Counted from the stretch's first letter, positions 42,019 to 51,941 are shown. The stretch: 64,000 nt of DNA from Ferrovibrio sp. (GCA_017991315.1 JAGOQS010000001.1:372001-436000), one strand, 5' to 3'. Notes: a model not told the origin generated them from the letters alone. Translations and numbers: made by a program.

Positions 42019-42549
42019 ATGCAGGGCATCAAGGAAAAGATCCGCACCATCCCCGATTATCCGAAGCCGGGGATCATGTTCCGCGACATCACCACGCTGC
42101 TGCAGGATGCGCGCGGCTTCCGCAAGACCATCGACGAAATGGTGCAGCCCTTCGCCGGCACCCGCATCGACAAGGTGGTGGGCATCGAGGCGCGCGGCTT
42201 CATTCTCGGCGGCGCCATCGCGCATCAGCTTTCCATCGGCTTCGTGCCGGTGCGCAAGCGCGGCAAGCTGCCGCACAAGACCCTGGCGCAGGAATACCAG
42301 CTCGAATACGGCACCGATTCGATGGAAATTCATGTCGATGCCATAAATGAGGGCGAGAATATCCTGCTGGTCGACGATCTGATCGCCACCGGCGGCACCG
42401 CGGAAGCGGCGATCAAGCTGATCCGGCATTACAAGGGCAACGTGATCGGCGGTTCCTTCATCGTCGATCTGCCCGAACTCGGTGGCCGCAAGCGGCTTGA
42501 GGCGCTGGGCATCAAGGTGCTGGCGCTGACGGAATTCGACGGCCACTGA
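42019..42549 (+). CDS. apt: Adenine phosphoribosyltransferase
   Basis: The 176-residue enzyme converts adenine and PRPP to AMP, salvaging the adenine released by MtnP upstream. The PRPP loop [19 protein letters not shown] (about 117-135) and the [17 protein letters not shown] block are clear. The start at 42019 gives the standard N-terminus [22 protein letters not shown]. Its TGA overlaps the ATG of the next gene by one base, so the three genes form one unit. Confidence 0.97.
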   Translation: MQGIKEKIRTIPDYPKPGIMFRDITTLLQDARGFRKTIDEMVQPFAGTRIDKVVGIEARGFILGGAIAHQLSIGFVPVRKRGKLPHKTLAQEYQLEYGTDSMEIHVDAINEGENILLVDDLIATGGTAEAAIKLIRHYKGNVIGGSFIVDLPELGGRKRLEALGIKVLALTEFDGH

Positions 42550-43406
42550 TGGCGCATAACCTCATCGGCATCGACCATACCGTCGTTGCCGCCAGCGACC
42601 TGGAGGCGGCGCGGGCAACCTATGCCCGCCTCGGCTTCACGCTGACGCCGCGCGGCCGCCATATCGGCTGGGCGACGGGCAATTACTGCATCATGTTCCA
42701 GGGCAATTACATCGAATTGCTCGGCATCGCCGAACCGGGCGGCTTCACCGCCGGGCTCGAAGACGTATTGGCGGCGAAAGGCGAGGGGCTGCACAAGATC
42801 GTGCTCGGCTCCGATGATGCCGAGAAAAGCCGCGCCGCGCTCAACCTGAGTGGCCTGAACCCGACGCCGGTGCAGAGCCTGAAGCGCGAATTGCAGTTGC
42901 CGGAAGGCACCGTGCTGCCGGCTTTCGCGCTGGTGCATCTGCCGCCTGAGGCAACGCCGCCGGTTTCCATGTTCATCTGCCAGCATCTGACGCCGGAATT
43001 GCTGCGCCAGCCGGCCTGGCTGCTGCATCCCAATGGCGCCACCCATCTCGCTGGCTGCGTTGTGGTCTGCGACGATCCGCTCAGTGTTGAAGAGGCTTAC
43101 GAAAAGCTGTTCGGCGCCGGCTCGGCGGTGCGCACCGACCGCATGATCGCCGCCCGCGTCGGCAGTGAGCATGTGCTGTTCGTCACGCCGACCGATCTCG
43201 CCACCCTGTTCCCCGATCTCGATCACGACGAAAACCGCCCGACACCTTATGTCGCCGGCATGCGGCTCCGCGTGCATAACCCGGAAGCCGCAGCGGCTTA
43301 TTTCAAGGCCACCGGCGCCGACCATGTCCGCGCCATCGACGGCACCGTGCTGGTGCCGGCGGAAGCGGCGCATGGCGTGTTCCTGGAATTCAGCAGCCGG
43401 GTTTGA
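42549..43406 (+). CDS. VOC family (glyoxalase-like) protein
   Basis: The 285-residue protein has two glyoxalase/dioxygenase-type beta-alpha-beta modules. The first (about 1-110, IDHTVVAASDLEAARATYARLGFTLTPRG) resembles the Glyoxalase_3 group, and a second follows from about 165. His10 and Glu60 (in YIELLG) could bind metal. The substrate is unknown. Coupling to apt by a one-base overlap suggests it is expressed with adenine salvage, which gives no clue to its substrate. A repeat cluster follows. Confidence 0.85.
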   Translation: MAHNLIGIDHTVVAASDLEAARATYARLGFTLTPRGRHIGWATGNYCIMFQGNYIELLGIAEPGGFTAGLEDVLAAKGEGLHKIVLGSDDAEKSRAALNLSGLNPTPVQSLKRELQLPEGTVLPAFALVHLPPEATPPVSMFICQHLTPELLRQPAWLLHPNGATHLAGCVVVCDDPLSVEEAYEKLFGAGSAVRTDRMIAARVGSEHVLFVTPTDLATLFPDLDHDENRPTPYVAGMRLRVHNPEAAAAYFKATGADHVRAIDGTVLVPAEAAHGVFLEFSSRV

Positions 43407-43419
43407 GTCTTTTAAACAT

Positions 43420-43503
43420 CGTCATGCCCGCCATGGCCCTTCGGGCCTGTGCGCCCACGAACGCCATTTGGCGTTCGCGCGCTTACAGTGATCCGGGCAT
43501 CCA
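43420..43503. repeat. Composite nested palindromic element, copy 4
   Basis: Arms CGTCATGCCCG and CGGGCATCC enclose hairpin GGCCCTTCGGGCC, TGTGCGCCCACGAACGCC, loop ATTT, GGCGTTCGCGCGC and TTACAGTGATC. The inner module is almost identical to copy 1 while the outer arms differ (CCCG versus GCGC), as if the module had moved into a different outer palindrome. Confidence 0.75.
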
Positions 43504-43565
43504 CGAGTTCATTTTTTTTATAAAGCAAAAAGCGTGGATGCCCCGCCTGAAGCGGGGCATGACGG
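43420..43565. repeat. Palindromic repeat pair
   Basis: A composite element (43420-43503) is followed by an AT-rich gap and a simple element (43533-43565, ATGCCCCGCCTGAAGCGGGGCAT). GGGCATCCACG (43496-43506) and CGTGGATGCCC (43532-43542) also pair across the gap, making a larger 11-pair hairpin. No gene is present here. Confidence 0.8.
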
Positions 43566-43573
43566 AATTTCTG

Positions 43574-44239
43574 CTACAGCACCGCCTCGAACAGTGCCAG
43601 CGTGCGGCGTCGCGCCAATGCTGCCGAGAAGGCATCGTAAGTGCCGCGCTGGTCGCAGTTGAAGCCGTGGTCGGCATCGTAGATATGCGTGGTGATGCTG
43701 GGATGCCGCGCCTTCATGCTGTCGGCGATGCTGGTCGGGATCATCTTGTCCTTGGCGCCGAAATGCAGCAGGGCAGGGCAGGCAGGCGCGCGCTCGGCCA
43801 GTTCGGCCCAGTTGCCGCCGTAATAGCAGCTTGCCGCCGCCAGCCCATTGGCGGCGCAGGCGGCGAGCCAGGTGACACTGCCGCCGAAGCAATAGCCCAC
43901 CGTGCCGACGCGGCCGGCCGAGGCAACGGCGGCAATCGCGGTGTTGGTATCCTTCAGCACCTCGGCCCAGCTCAATTTGCCGCGCAGCTCGCGGCCACGC
44001 GCCACGTCATCTGCCGTATAGCCGAGTTCGATCTCGCGTTCGGTGCGGTCGAACAGGGCGGGGGCGACGCAGTAATAGCCATCGGCGGCATAGCCATCGG
44101 CCACGGCGCGGATATGGCTGTTGACGCCGAAAATCTCCTGCACCACCACCAGGCCGCCTTTGGGGGTGCCTTTCGGTTCGGCGAAATAGGCGGCGAAGCG
44201 GTGGCCGTCCTCGGCGGTAAGCGTGGTGAAAGCACCCAT
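43574..44239 (-). CDS. Dienelactone hydrolase family protein
   Basis: The 221-residue alpha/beta hydrolase keeps the dienelactone hydrolase triad: Cys117 in GYCFGG, Asp164 in FGAKDKMIP and His191 in DADHGF, plus Glu36 in QEIFG, which positions the thiol in this family. It hydrolyses lactone or ester bonds, classically in chlorocatechol breakdown, but many members have other substrates. A good ribosome-binding site (GGAGGATC) lies before the ATG. It stands alone. Confidence 0.92.
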   Translation of the reverse strand: MGAFTTLTAEDGHRFAAYFAEPKGTPKGGLVVVQEIFGVNSHIRAVADGYAADGYYCVAPALFDRTEREIELGYTADDVARGRELRGKLSWAEVLKDTNTAIAAVASAGRVGTVGYCFGGSVTWLAACAANGLAAASCYYGGNWAELAERAPACPALLHFGAKDKMIPTSIADSMKARHPSITTHIYDADHGFNCDQRGTYDAFSAALARRRTLALFEAVL

Positions 44240-44420
44240 AATCGATCCTCCAGCGAGACCTATGCCAAACTAGACCTATCGGCCTGATGATCCGTAATGA
44301 CTGAGTCTCGTTACCGTGGCATGATCGTCATCGTCTCGCAACAATCGTTAACGCCGCCGCCGGCCCCCTGATGCAGCGCCGCCGGCCGGTCGGTTTCCCA
44401 ATCAGAACAGTTCCCAAAAA

Positions 44421-45290
44421 ATGGCTTTGGATCCCTTCGTCGCGGCCCTGGTGCTGCTCGCCGCCCTGATGCACGCCACCTGGAACGCGGTGGTGAAATC
44501 CGATACCGACCGCCAGACCAGCATGGCCCTGGTGATGCTGGCCGGCGTCGGCATGGGGCTGGTGCTGCTGCCCTTCACCAACGATCCGTTCGGCGCCGGC
44601 ATGGGGCGGGAGGCCTGGGGCTGGCTCGCCTGCTCGGCGCTGATCCATTGCGCCTATTATACCTGCCTGCTCAAGGCCTATCGCCATGGCGACCTGAGTC
44701 AGGTCTATCCCATCGCCCGCGGCATGGGGCCGCTGGCGGTGGCCTTGCTCTCCGGCTTCGTGTTCGGCGAAACGCTCTCATCGCGCGAGATGCTCGGTGC
44801 CGCCGTGATTTCGCTCGGTATCGCCAGCCTGGCCTTCGGGCCGTATCGTGGCACGCCGGAGCAGCGCCGCCATTCGCTGCTTTATGCCGTGCTCACCGGC
44901 TGCACCATCGCCGGCTATCTGGTGTTCGATGGCCGTGGCGTGCGCGCTGCTGGCGATCCGATGGCCTATATCGCCTGGCTGAATATCGTCGAGGGGCCGT
45001 GGGTGGCGTTGTTCGCCTTCGCCACGCGCGGCACCGAATTCCTCTCGGCGGCGAAACGCGGCTGGAAGCGCGGCCTGGCCGGCGGCGCCATCGCCACGCT
45101 CGGCTATGGCATCGCCATGTGGGCCTTCACCAAGGGCGGCGCGGCGCATGTGGCGAGTTTGCGCGAGACCAGCGTGATCTTCGCCGCCGTGATCGGCGCC
45201 GTGCTGCTGGGCGAGGGCTTCGGGCCGCGCCGCATCATCGCGGCGGCAGCGGTCGGCGCCGGCCTCGTCTTGATGAACTGGCGCGGCTGA
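44421..45290 (+). CDS. DMT/EamA family transporter
   Basis: The 289-residue inner-membrane protein has about ten membrane segments in two EamA repeats (about 5-138 and 148-288). PIARGMGPLAVALLSGFVFGE and LRETSVIFAAVIGAVLLGEG are the repeated GE-ending motifs of the family. It probably exports or imports a small metabolite; the substrate cannot be told. No clear ribosome-binding site precedes the ATG (TTCCCAAAAA), so the start has some uncertainty. Confidence 0.9.
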   Translation: MALDPFVAALVLLAALMHATWNAVVKSDTDRQTSMALVMLAGVGMGLVLLPFTNDPFGAGMGREAWGWLACSALIHCAYYTCLLKAYRHGDLSQVYPIARGMGPLAVALLSGFVFGETLSSREMLGAAVISLGIASLAFGPYRGTPEQRRHSLLYAVLTGCTIAGYLVFDGRGVRAAGDPMAYIAWLNIVEGPWVALFAFATRGTEFLSAAKRGWKRGLAGGAIATLGYGIAMWAFTKGGAAHVASLRETSVIFAAVIGAVLLGEGFGPRRIIAAAAVGAGLVLMNWRG

Positions 45291-45292
45291 CG

Positions 45293-46504
45293 CTAATTCA
45301 GCTTGCGCAGCCAGCTATCCTGCGGTGGCTTGCCAGCTTCGGTGCGGCGGAATTTCAGCCTTCCATCGGCTTCAAGGCTGAGGTCGAGGCTCAGGTTGCC
45401 CTGGCTCCAGCGCTGGCGCCGGCCTTCGCTCAGCAGCGGCACCGGCTGACTCGAGGCCGCCTCGTTGTTGATGCTGCGGCCAAGGCCATAGAGCGCCTCG
45501 CGCTGCTGACCCGCGCCCAGCGGGCGCAGCTCCAGCAGCATGTAGCGGCCATTGGCGCTGGTGCCCTGCCACAGCCCGGCGAAGGCGTCGCTTGGGCTTG
45601 AGGGCAAGGCAGCGGGGGCTGTGAGGCCGAAGGTGGCGATGGCATTGCGGTCGCCATCCTCGCAGGGCGGCGGCTTGCCCTGGTCCAGCATCACCACCAG
45701 GCAGGGCGCGAAGCGGCGCGCGAAAGGCAAGGTCATGCCGGCGGCATGGCCATGCAGCACGTCGGGCGCCGGGCGGTCCAGCACCAGGGCGGGCAGGCCG
45801 AGTTCGCCCAGGCGCTGCTTGGCATAGCCGCCGCGCACGCCCGGTTCGCTCTGCTCGAAATAGGGATCCTCGGCGAAGAAGGCGGTGAACAGGGCGGTCT
45901 GGCGGCCGGTGAAATACTCCCAGATCGGTCGCAGGCGGCTGTCATTCTGGCGCCAGTTCATCGGGCCGGCCGGCGTGCCGAAGGCTGCCGGCGCCAGGGC
46001 CAGCACGGCATCGGGACGTACCGCCGCAGCGTCGCGTCGCGCGGTTTCGCCGAGTGCGATCCAGGCCCCGACCGATTGCCCGGCCAGCACGATACGGCGA
46101 TAGCCCTGCGCGCGGCCGGCATCCAGCCCGGCGCCGACAATGCGCAACGCCACCGCCAGCACGTCATGGGTGCCATGGCGCTGCAGGGTCTGCACATCCC
46201 AGCCCTGGCGCGCCAGTTCCCAGATCACCGGCGGCGCCAGCGCCATGGCTTCAACCGCGACATCGCGGCCATGGTTCCAGATGATCAGGCCCTTGGCCTG
46301 GGCTGGGCCGCGCGGCGGGATCGGCGGCAGGCCGGGCAGGTATTGCGCCGGCTTCAGATCATAGAGCGCCGGGTCGAGCGGCCCGGATTGCAGGTGGCGC
46401 GGATCGCGCTGATCCACCGGTTCGCGGCCCCAGGCCGGCGGGACCGCGAAAAGCAGCGCACAAAAGCAGGCGGCGGCAAGCGCCAGCCTGCCGCCGCTGC
46501 GCAT
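45293..46504 (-). CDS. Secreted alpha/beta hydrolase-like protein
   Basis: The 403-residue protein has a signal peptide (cleavage near AWG, residue 26) and an alpha/beta hydrolase fold: oxyanion turn WNHGRD (76-81) and nucleophile elbow AGQSVGAW with Ser144. The C-terminal 100 residues (from about 300) form a separate beta-rich region of unknown type. It is expected to act in the periplasm or outside. It starts 17 bases after fadD, so it may be cotranscribed with it and could act on lipid esters, but that is inference. Confidence 0.78.
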   Translation of the reverse strand: MRSGGRLALAAACFCALLFAVPPAWGREPVDQRDPRHLQSGPLDPALYDLKPAQYLPGLPPIPPRGPAQAKGLIIWNHGRDVAVEAMALAPPVIWELARQGWDVQTLQRHGTHDVLAVALRIVGAGLDAGRAQGYRRIVLAGQSVGAWIALGETARRDAAAVRPDAVLALAPAAFGTPAGPMNWRQNDSRLRPIWEYFTGRQTALFTAFFAEDPYFEQSEPGVRGGYAKQRLGELGLPALVLDRPAPDVLHGHAAGMTLPFARRFAPCLVVMLDQGKPPPCEDGDRNAIATFGLTAPAALPSSPSDAFAGLWQGTSANGRYMLLELRPLGAGQQREALYGLGRSINNEAASSQPVPLLSEGRRQRWSQGNLSLDLSLEADGRLKFRRTEAGKPPQDSWLRKLN

Positions 46505-46521
46505 CGTAGCCTGAACCGGGT

Positions 46522-48234
46522 TCAGGTCTTGGCTGCCTGTCGCGCTTCGTATTTCTTCTTCTCCTCTTCGACCAGCTCCTTCTTCGAGAGCTTGCCGATC
46601 AGCGTCTTGGGCAGCGCCTCGCGGATTTCCATGGCGGCCGGCATTTCATGCTTGCCGAGCTTGTCCTTGAGGAAGTCTTTCAGTTCATCGAAGCTGATCG
46701 CTGAGGCACCCGGCTTCAACTTGATGAAGGCCTTGGCCGACTGGCCGCGATACTCGTCCGGCACGCCGACCACGGTGCATTCCTCCACGCTCGGATGCTC
46801 GTAGATGGCTTCCTCGATATTGCGCGGATAGACGTTGAAGCCGCCCGAGAGGATCATGTCCTTCTTGCGGTCGACGATGAAGATGAAGCCATCCTCGTCC
46901 ATGTAGCCGACATCGCCGGTATGGAAGCGGCCGCCGGCAAAGGCTTCTTCGGTCGCCTCCGGCTTGTTCCAGTAGCCCTTCATCACATTCGGGCCACGGA
47001 TGCAGATCTCGCCGCGTTCGTTGACGCCCAGCACCTTCAGCGGGTCCTCGACATCGACGATCTCCATGATCAGGCCGGGCAGCGGCAGGCCGCAGGAACC
47101 CTTGCGGCGCTCGCCATCCATCAGCGTCTGGGTGCCCGCCGGTGCTGTCTCGGTCATGCCCCAGCCTTCGATCATCTTGCAGCCGGTGGTCTGCTCGAAC
47201 TTGTCCTGCACTTCGACGGGCAGCGGCGCGCCGCCGGAGCCGCAGAATTTCAGCGACGACAGATCATAGTCCTTCAGGTTCTGCAGGTTGTTGATCGCGG
47301 CATACATGGTCGGCACGCCGGGGAACACGGTGATTTTCTTCTTGTGCAGATCCTCCACCACTGCCTTCAGCTCGAAGCGCGGATGCAGCACCAGTTCCGC
47401 ACCGATGGCGATGAAGCGCAGCAGCACCGCGCTCAGGCCATAGATATGGAACATCGGCAGCACGATCAGCACGCGCTCCTCGCCCTCTTTCAACAGGTCG
47501 GGCCGCGCATTGGCCCAGGTGAGGTACATCTGCACCGTGGCGACCACGTTGCTGTGGGTCAGCATGGCGCCCTTCGGCACGCCGGTGGTGCCGCCGGTAT
47601 ATTGCAGGATCGCCACTTCATCCGTCGGGTCTTTCACCGGATGCGGCGTGTAGCGGCCGTCATTGGCCACCAGGTCCTTGAAGCGGACATGGCGGTCGTC
47701 CTTCGGCACGGCGGCGATTTCCTTGCCCTTGACCAGGGGGAACAGGAAATTCTTCGGGAAGGGCAGCACATCGGGCAGGCCGCCGACCACGATCTTCTTC
47801 AGCCGCGTGCTGCCCAGCATCTTGGCGATGTTGGGATACAGCGCGTTGAGGTCGAGGGTGCAGATGATGTCGGTCTGGCTGTCCTCGATCTTGTAGCGCA
47901 GCTCGCGCTCGGCATCGAGCGGCGAGTAGTTCACCACCCGGCCGCCGGCCTTGAGGATGCCGAAGAAGCAGATCACGTAATGCGGCGTGTTGGGCAGGAA
48001 CAGGCCGACATGCACGCCCGGACCGACACCGAGCTGCTGGAAACCCTTGGCGGCGCGGTCGACGAGGTCGGACACGGCGGCGTAGGTCAGGGTCTTGCCC
48101 ATGAATTCCAGGAAGGGCTTCGGTGCGAACTTGGCCACGGCCTCGTCCAGCAGCGACCAGATCGGACGCGGCTGCAGGCTCAGCGCCCACTGCACTCCCT
48201 CAGGATACGACTTCTCCCAAAATGGCGCGGTCAT
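46522..48234 (-). CDS. fadD: Long-chain fatty-acid-CoA ligase
   Basis: The 570-residue adenylate-forming enzyme activates fatty acids to acyl-CoA. AMP-binding motif YTGGTTGVPKGAMLTHSN (about 209-226), then GWGMTETAPAGTQ and the hinge region YMDEDGFIFIVDRKKDMILSGGFNVYPRNIEE; the catalytic Lys lies in LPKTLIGKLSKKEL near the C-terminus. It provides substrates for the acyl-CoA dehydrogenases and hydratases encoded at 52-56 kb. Divergent from the EAL gene. Confidence 0.94.
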   Translation of the reverse strand: MTAPFWEKSYPEGVQWALSLQPRPIWSLLDEAVAKFAPKPFLEFMGKTLTYAAVSDLVDRAAKGFQQLGVGPGVHVGLFLPNTPHYVICFFGILKAGGRVVNYSPLDAERELRYKIEDSQTDIICTLDLNALYPNIAKMLGSTRLKKIVVGGLPDVLPFPKNFLFPLVKGKEIAAVPKDDRHVRFKDLVANDGRYTPHPVKDPTDEVAILQYTGGTTGVPKGAMLTHSNVVATVQMYLTWANARPDLLKEGEERVLIVLPMFHIYGLSAVLLRFIAIGAELVLHPRFELKAVVEDLHKKKITVFPGVPTMYAAINNLQNLKDYDLSSLKFCGSGGAPLPVEVQDKFEQTTGCKMIEGWGMTETAPAGTQTLMDGERRKGSCGLPLPGLIMEIVDVEDPLKVLGVNERGEICIRGPNVMKGYWNKPEATEEAFAGGRFHTGDVGYMDEDGFIFIVDRKKDMILSGGFNVYPRNIEEAIYEHPSVEECTVVGVPDEYRGQSAKAFIKLKPGASAISFDELKDFLKDKLGKHEMPAAMEIREALPKTLIGKLSKKELVEEEKKKYEARQAAKT

Positions 48235-48413
48235 GCGTTCCCTCCCGTCGGCTCGGAATTGGCCAACCTCTTTCTGGCGTCAGTTTATTGGTCTGGAACA
48301 GGGGATTCAACAGCGCCAGAGCCTGCCGTAGGGGTATCCGAGTTGCCGCCACGGTGCGACTCTGGCAGAGTTGCCTTGGCGATTTCGCCCCAGGAACAGC
48401 GAAGGATCGATGG

Positions 48414-50141
48414 ATGAGCGGCGATGCCGCCAAGGATATGCGTGCGGAGCGTGATCGCTTCGTAGCCTTCGCTTTCTCCGCCGCCGACCTGATGCTGGAA
48501 GTGGCCGAGGATGGCCGGATCACCTATGCCTCCGGCGCCGGCAAGCATCTGATCGGCGTCGAGCCTGCCGACCTGATCGGGCGCCAGCTTGGCCCCCTGG
48601 TTGACGACAGCGACCGCCATTTCCTGCTCAATCTGCTCGCCTCGCTCGGTGTCGGCGGCCGCATCGAGCCGGTCACCATCCGGCTGGCCGGTTCTCCGGG
48701 CCGCGAGCCGGTGCTCTGCGTGCTGGGCGGCTGCTGCCTGCCGCGCAAGGAAGGCCGCTATTATCTCACGCTGTCCGGCGCCCGCCTGCCGATGGCGGAA
48801 GCGGCCTTGCAGAACAAGCGCGATTACCAGACCGGCCTGCTCACGGCGGAAGATTTCGAGGAGCGCGCCTCCGACCGGCTGAAACTGGCCCGCGAACTCG
48901 GTTCGGAAGTGAAGATCACGCTGCTGGAGATCGTCGGCCTCAAGGATCTGGCCAAGGACCTGCCGCCAGAAACCCAGGCGGTGCTGATGGGCGATGTCGG
49001 TGCCTATCTGCGTTCCAAGTCGATTGGCGGTGATACGGCAGGCCGCATCGACGGCGAGAAATACTCGATCCTGCATGCCGGCACCGTCGATCAGGCGGCA
49101 GTCGCCGACAAGGTGCGCCAGCTTGTCGCCAAGGCCAATCCGGCGGCCCAGGTGGCCCAGGCTTTGGGCGTGCAGGGCGCGACGCTGGAACTGCATGCCA
49201 AGGGCATGAGCGATGAGGATGCGGCGTCGGCCATGGCTTTCGCGGTGCAGCGTTTCGCACAGCAGGGTGCTGCCGGGCTGTCTTTCCGCAACACCGAGGA
49301 AAGCCTCAAGCTGCTGCTTTCGGAAACCGTGGCACGGGTGCGGGCGCTGCGCTCCACCATGAGCCAGAGCGATTTCCAGATGGTGTATCAGCCGATTGTC
49401 AGTCTGGCGGATCGCCGCATGCATCATTACGAGGCGCTGGTGCGTTTCGGCGACGACCAGTCGCCGTTCGAGACCATCCGCCTGGCGGAAGGCGTGCACA
49501 TGATCGGCGAGTTCGATCTTGCCGTGGTGCAGCGGGTGATTGATCAGTTGCAGACGGCGCGCAAGACCGGGCAGCGGCCAGAGGTGGCGGTGAATCTTTC
49601 CGGCCATAGCCTGGAAAGCACCGTGTTCATGGCAGCCTTGCGCGAATTGCTGGCGCCGGACCCGGATTTGCGCAAGCAGCTCATTTTCGAGATCACGGAA
49701 TCGACCCAGATCACCGACCTGGTGCATGCCGGCAACGCCGTGCGCCAGTTACGCCAGGATGGCCATTCGGTCTGTCTCGATGATTTCGGTGCTGGCGCTG
49801 CGTCCTTCCCGTATCTGCAGGCGCTGGAAGTCGATTTCGTCAAGATCGATGGCGCCTATGTGAAGGCACTGCAATCGCGCGAGAAGGAGCGCGACCGCGC
49901 CATCCTGCGCGGCATGGTCTGGCTGTGCAAGGAATTGAAGATCGGCACCGTGGCCGAGATGATCGAAACCGAGGACCAGGCCCGCCTGCTGCTGGATTTC
50001 GGCATCGATTACGGCCAGGGCTGGCTGTTTGGCCGACCCGAGCCTGATACGTCAAGCTGGCTGCACCGGGATGCAATCCAGGCCGCTGCGCCCGGCGGCA
50101 ACCACCGCGACCCGAGCCAATTCAGCCTGAAGCGGAAGTGA
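48414..50141 (+). CDS. EAL domain protein with PAS-like and degenerate GGDEF domains
   Basis: The 575-residue cytosolic protein has an N-terminal PAS-like domain (about 14-125), a degenerate GGDEF domain (about 140-290, where the GGDEF signature is replaced by GRIDGEKYS) and a C-terminal EAL domain (about 325-560). The EAL signature YEALVRF (Glu340), NLS, EITES, CLDDFGAG and KIDGAYV are kept, so it may still cleave cyclic-di-GMP while the GGDEF part only regulates. The start at 48414 follows GGATCGATGG; the frame is open far upstream into the fadD region. Confidence 0.88.
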   Translation: MSGDAAKDMRAERDRFVAFAFSAADLMLEVAEDGRITYASGAGKHLIGVEPADLIGRQLGPLVDDSDRHFLLNLLASLGVGGRIEPVTIRLAGSPGREPVLCVLGGCCLPRKEGRYYLTLSGARLPMAEAALQNKRDYQTGLLTAEDFEERASDRLKLARELGSEVKITLLEIVGLKDLAKDLPPETQAVLMGDVGAYLRSKSIGGDTAGRIDGEKYSILHAGTVDQAAVADKVRQLVAKANPAAQVAQALGVQGATLELHAKGMSDEDAASAMAFAVQRFAQQGAAGLSFRNTEESLKLLLSETVARVRALRSTMSQSDFQMVYQPIVSLADRRMHHYEALVRFGDDQSPFETIRLAEGVHMIGEFDLAVVQRVIDQLQTARKTGQRPEVAVNLSGHSLESTVFMAALRELLAPDPDLRKQLIFEITESTQITDLVHAGNAVRQLRQDGHSVCLDDFGAGAASFPYLQALEVDFVKIDGAYVKALQSREKERDRAILRGMVWLCKELKIGTVAEMIETEDQARLLLDFGIDYGQGWLFGRPEPDTSSWLHRDAIQAAAPGGNHRDPSQFSLKRK

Positions 50142-50145
50142 CGTT

Positions 50146-51855
50146 TTATTTGCCTTGGCAAAAGGCGGAGAATGTCACGTCCTTGCTTTCGCAATTGGCA
50201 AGCTTATCGCTGCTGTTGAGCAGATTGGCCAGCACGCGACCGACATTCTCGCGATAGATATCGCTATGCGAGCCGCCGCCGGTACGGTGGGTGTTGTATT
50301 TGATTGAATCCGAGGCATCGAGATAGAGCACGCGTGGCCGGCCTTTTTCTGGTGCCGGGGCCAATGCCGCGCAGGTTTGTCGGTTGCCGGCTTTATCAAG
50401 ACAGGCGCCGTTCTCGTCCATTATGCCTTGGGCGAACAGGTCGCAATAGGCGGCTTCCTTGCTGCTGGCAAGATAACCGTCATGCTGGCCGGCATAGGTG
50501 CCGAAGAAAGCCAAGTTCACCGCCCCGTCACCTTTGGATGCGGTCAGCACGACACGATTAAAGCCTGCCGCCAATTGGCGCGTCGGCGTTAAGCAGCTAT
50601 GGCGCCGGCCATCGCCATCGAACAACCGGTCTATCTCAAAGGCACCTTGCAGGGCGAAGAAGATATCCAGGCCGCCAGGACCGGCGGTCCTTTGGCTCGG
50701 GGTGAGGTAACGGGCGCTACGGGCTGATTGCGCCAGCAGCCGGGCGCCGAAGGAATGGCCGACGCCGACGACTTTTAGCTCGACATCCTTTGCCTTCAGA
50801 TCCCGTTTCAGATCGTCGTCAGTGACAATTTTGGCCAGCGCCTTGTTGATCAGGTAATTCGCTGGCCCGAAACCGACCTCGCGCGCATCGCTGGCCTTGA
50901 TCGGAAAGCTGGCCAGTTTTGCCAGGGCATCGAAACCGCCGACGGCGAGCAGGTTGCTCCAGTCCCACAAGGATGGCCAGGTGAGAACGATCACCAGGGG
51001 ACGTATTTTGTGGGCCGCTTTGCAATAGTTGTCGCTGGGCACCGGGCAGCCTTCCACCGCACGGGCGAATTCATTGGCAATGGAATTGAAGTTGCGCAGC
51101 GCCTCGAACTGGTCGGTGTTCCAGCCCATGGCGAAGACCAGCAGATGCGTATAGGGCCGGTCGGTCTTGGCTGATTCCGCAATATCGGCCTTGGCGTAAT
51201 CCGCCAGCCGGTCGAGGGCTTTCAGGCCATGCTCCCAGGCATTCACGGGGGCCGGCACATCCAGTGGATTGCCCTTCTCGGTTACGTTGATCGCCTTTCC
51301 ATTGACAGCAGGGCAGGGGCGCGATGGCGCCGGCCCGGTCGCCTCAGGTTTCAAATCACCCCTTTTCTCATAGATCGAATAGAGGAAGCAGGCATCGATG
51401 CGGCCGGGTAGACTACTGATTACCGAGGTGCCATCGGGCTGTGGCGATTTGGCGCCGATGCTGGAGTAGCGCAGGATATGCGTGACGGCCATTGCCTTCG
51501 GTTCGCGAAACAGCTTGCCGCGCAGATTCTGCAGATCATCTTCGTCATCCGCGTTGGCGGCGTGTTCGATGAGATATTTGTTCACCACCGCCGGTTCGGG
51601 GCCGATGATGCTGCGGGAAATTTTTTCGATACCGACGACATAACCGGGGAAGTTCAGCGTCAGGCCGCTCGGGAAATGCACTGTGGGATGCAGGTTGCGG
51701 CTGAGGAAACTGTCGGCGTCGTAGACTTTCTCTTCTTTGACCAGCCGGTTTTCCGGGCCGTTGCAGCCGGCGAGGATCGCTGCCAACACGGTCCCGGCAA
51801 TCAGGCCGCCGAGCGGCCTTGCGGCGCGATGTAATGTCCGTATTGCCCCGACCAT
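50146..51855 (-). CDS. Lipoprotein with alpha/beta hydrolase (lipase-like) fold
   Basis: The 569-residue protein begins with a signal peptide and lipobox ILAGC (Cys31). VFAMGWNTDQFEALRNFNSIANEF is the typical entry to a DUF900-like alpha/beta hydrolase; GVGHSFGARLLAQSA (Ser near 366) is the nucleophile elbow, and RTGGGSHSDIYRENVG near the end could give the His. Substrate unknown; a lipid or ester is likely. It stands alone, tail to tail with the EAL gene. Confidence 0.75.
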   Translation of the reverse strand: MVGAIRTLHRAARPLGGLIAGTVLAAILAGCNGPENRLVKEEKVYDADSFLSRNLHPTVHFPSGLTLNFPGYVVGIEKISRSIIGPEPAVVNKYLIEHAANADDEDDLQNLRGKLFREPKAMAVTHILRYSSIGAKSPQPDGTSVISSLPGRIDACFLYSIYEKRGDLKPEATGPAPSRPCPAVNGKAINVTEKGNPLDVPAPVNAWEHGLKALDRLADYAKADIAESAKTDRPYTHLLVFAMGWNTDQFEALRNFNSIANEFARAVEGCPVPSDNYCKAAHKIRPLVIVLTWPSLWDWSNLLAVGGFDALAKLASFPIKASDAREVGFGPANYLINKALAKIVTDDDLKRDLKAKDVELKVVGVGHSFGARLLAQSARSARYLTPSQRTAGPGGLDIFFALQGAFEIDRLFDGDGRRHSCLTPTRQLAAGFNRVVLTASKGDGAVNLAFFGTYAGQHDGYLASSKEAAYCDLFAQGIMDENGACLDKAGNRQTCAALAPAPEKGRPRVLYLDASDSIKYNTHRTGGGSHSDIYRENVGRVLANLLNSSDKLANCESKDVTFSAFCQGK

Positions 51856-51941
51856 GCCATGCCCCCATGCATAACCGATGCGGGCATGATGTTCTCACTT
51901 ATGCGAGTGAGTCCAGGGAAATATGCACTAAAATAGGGTAT

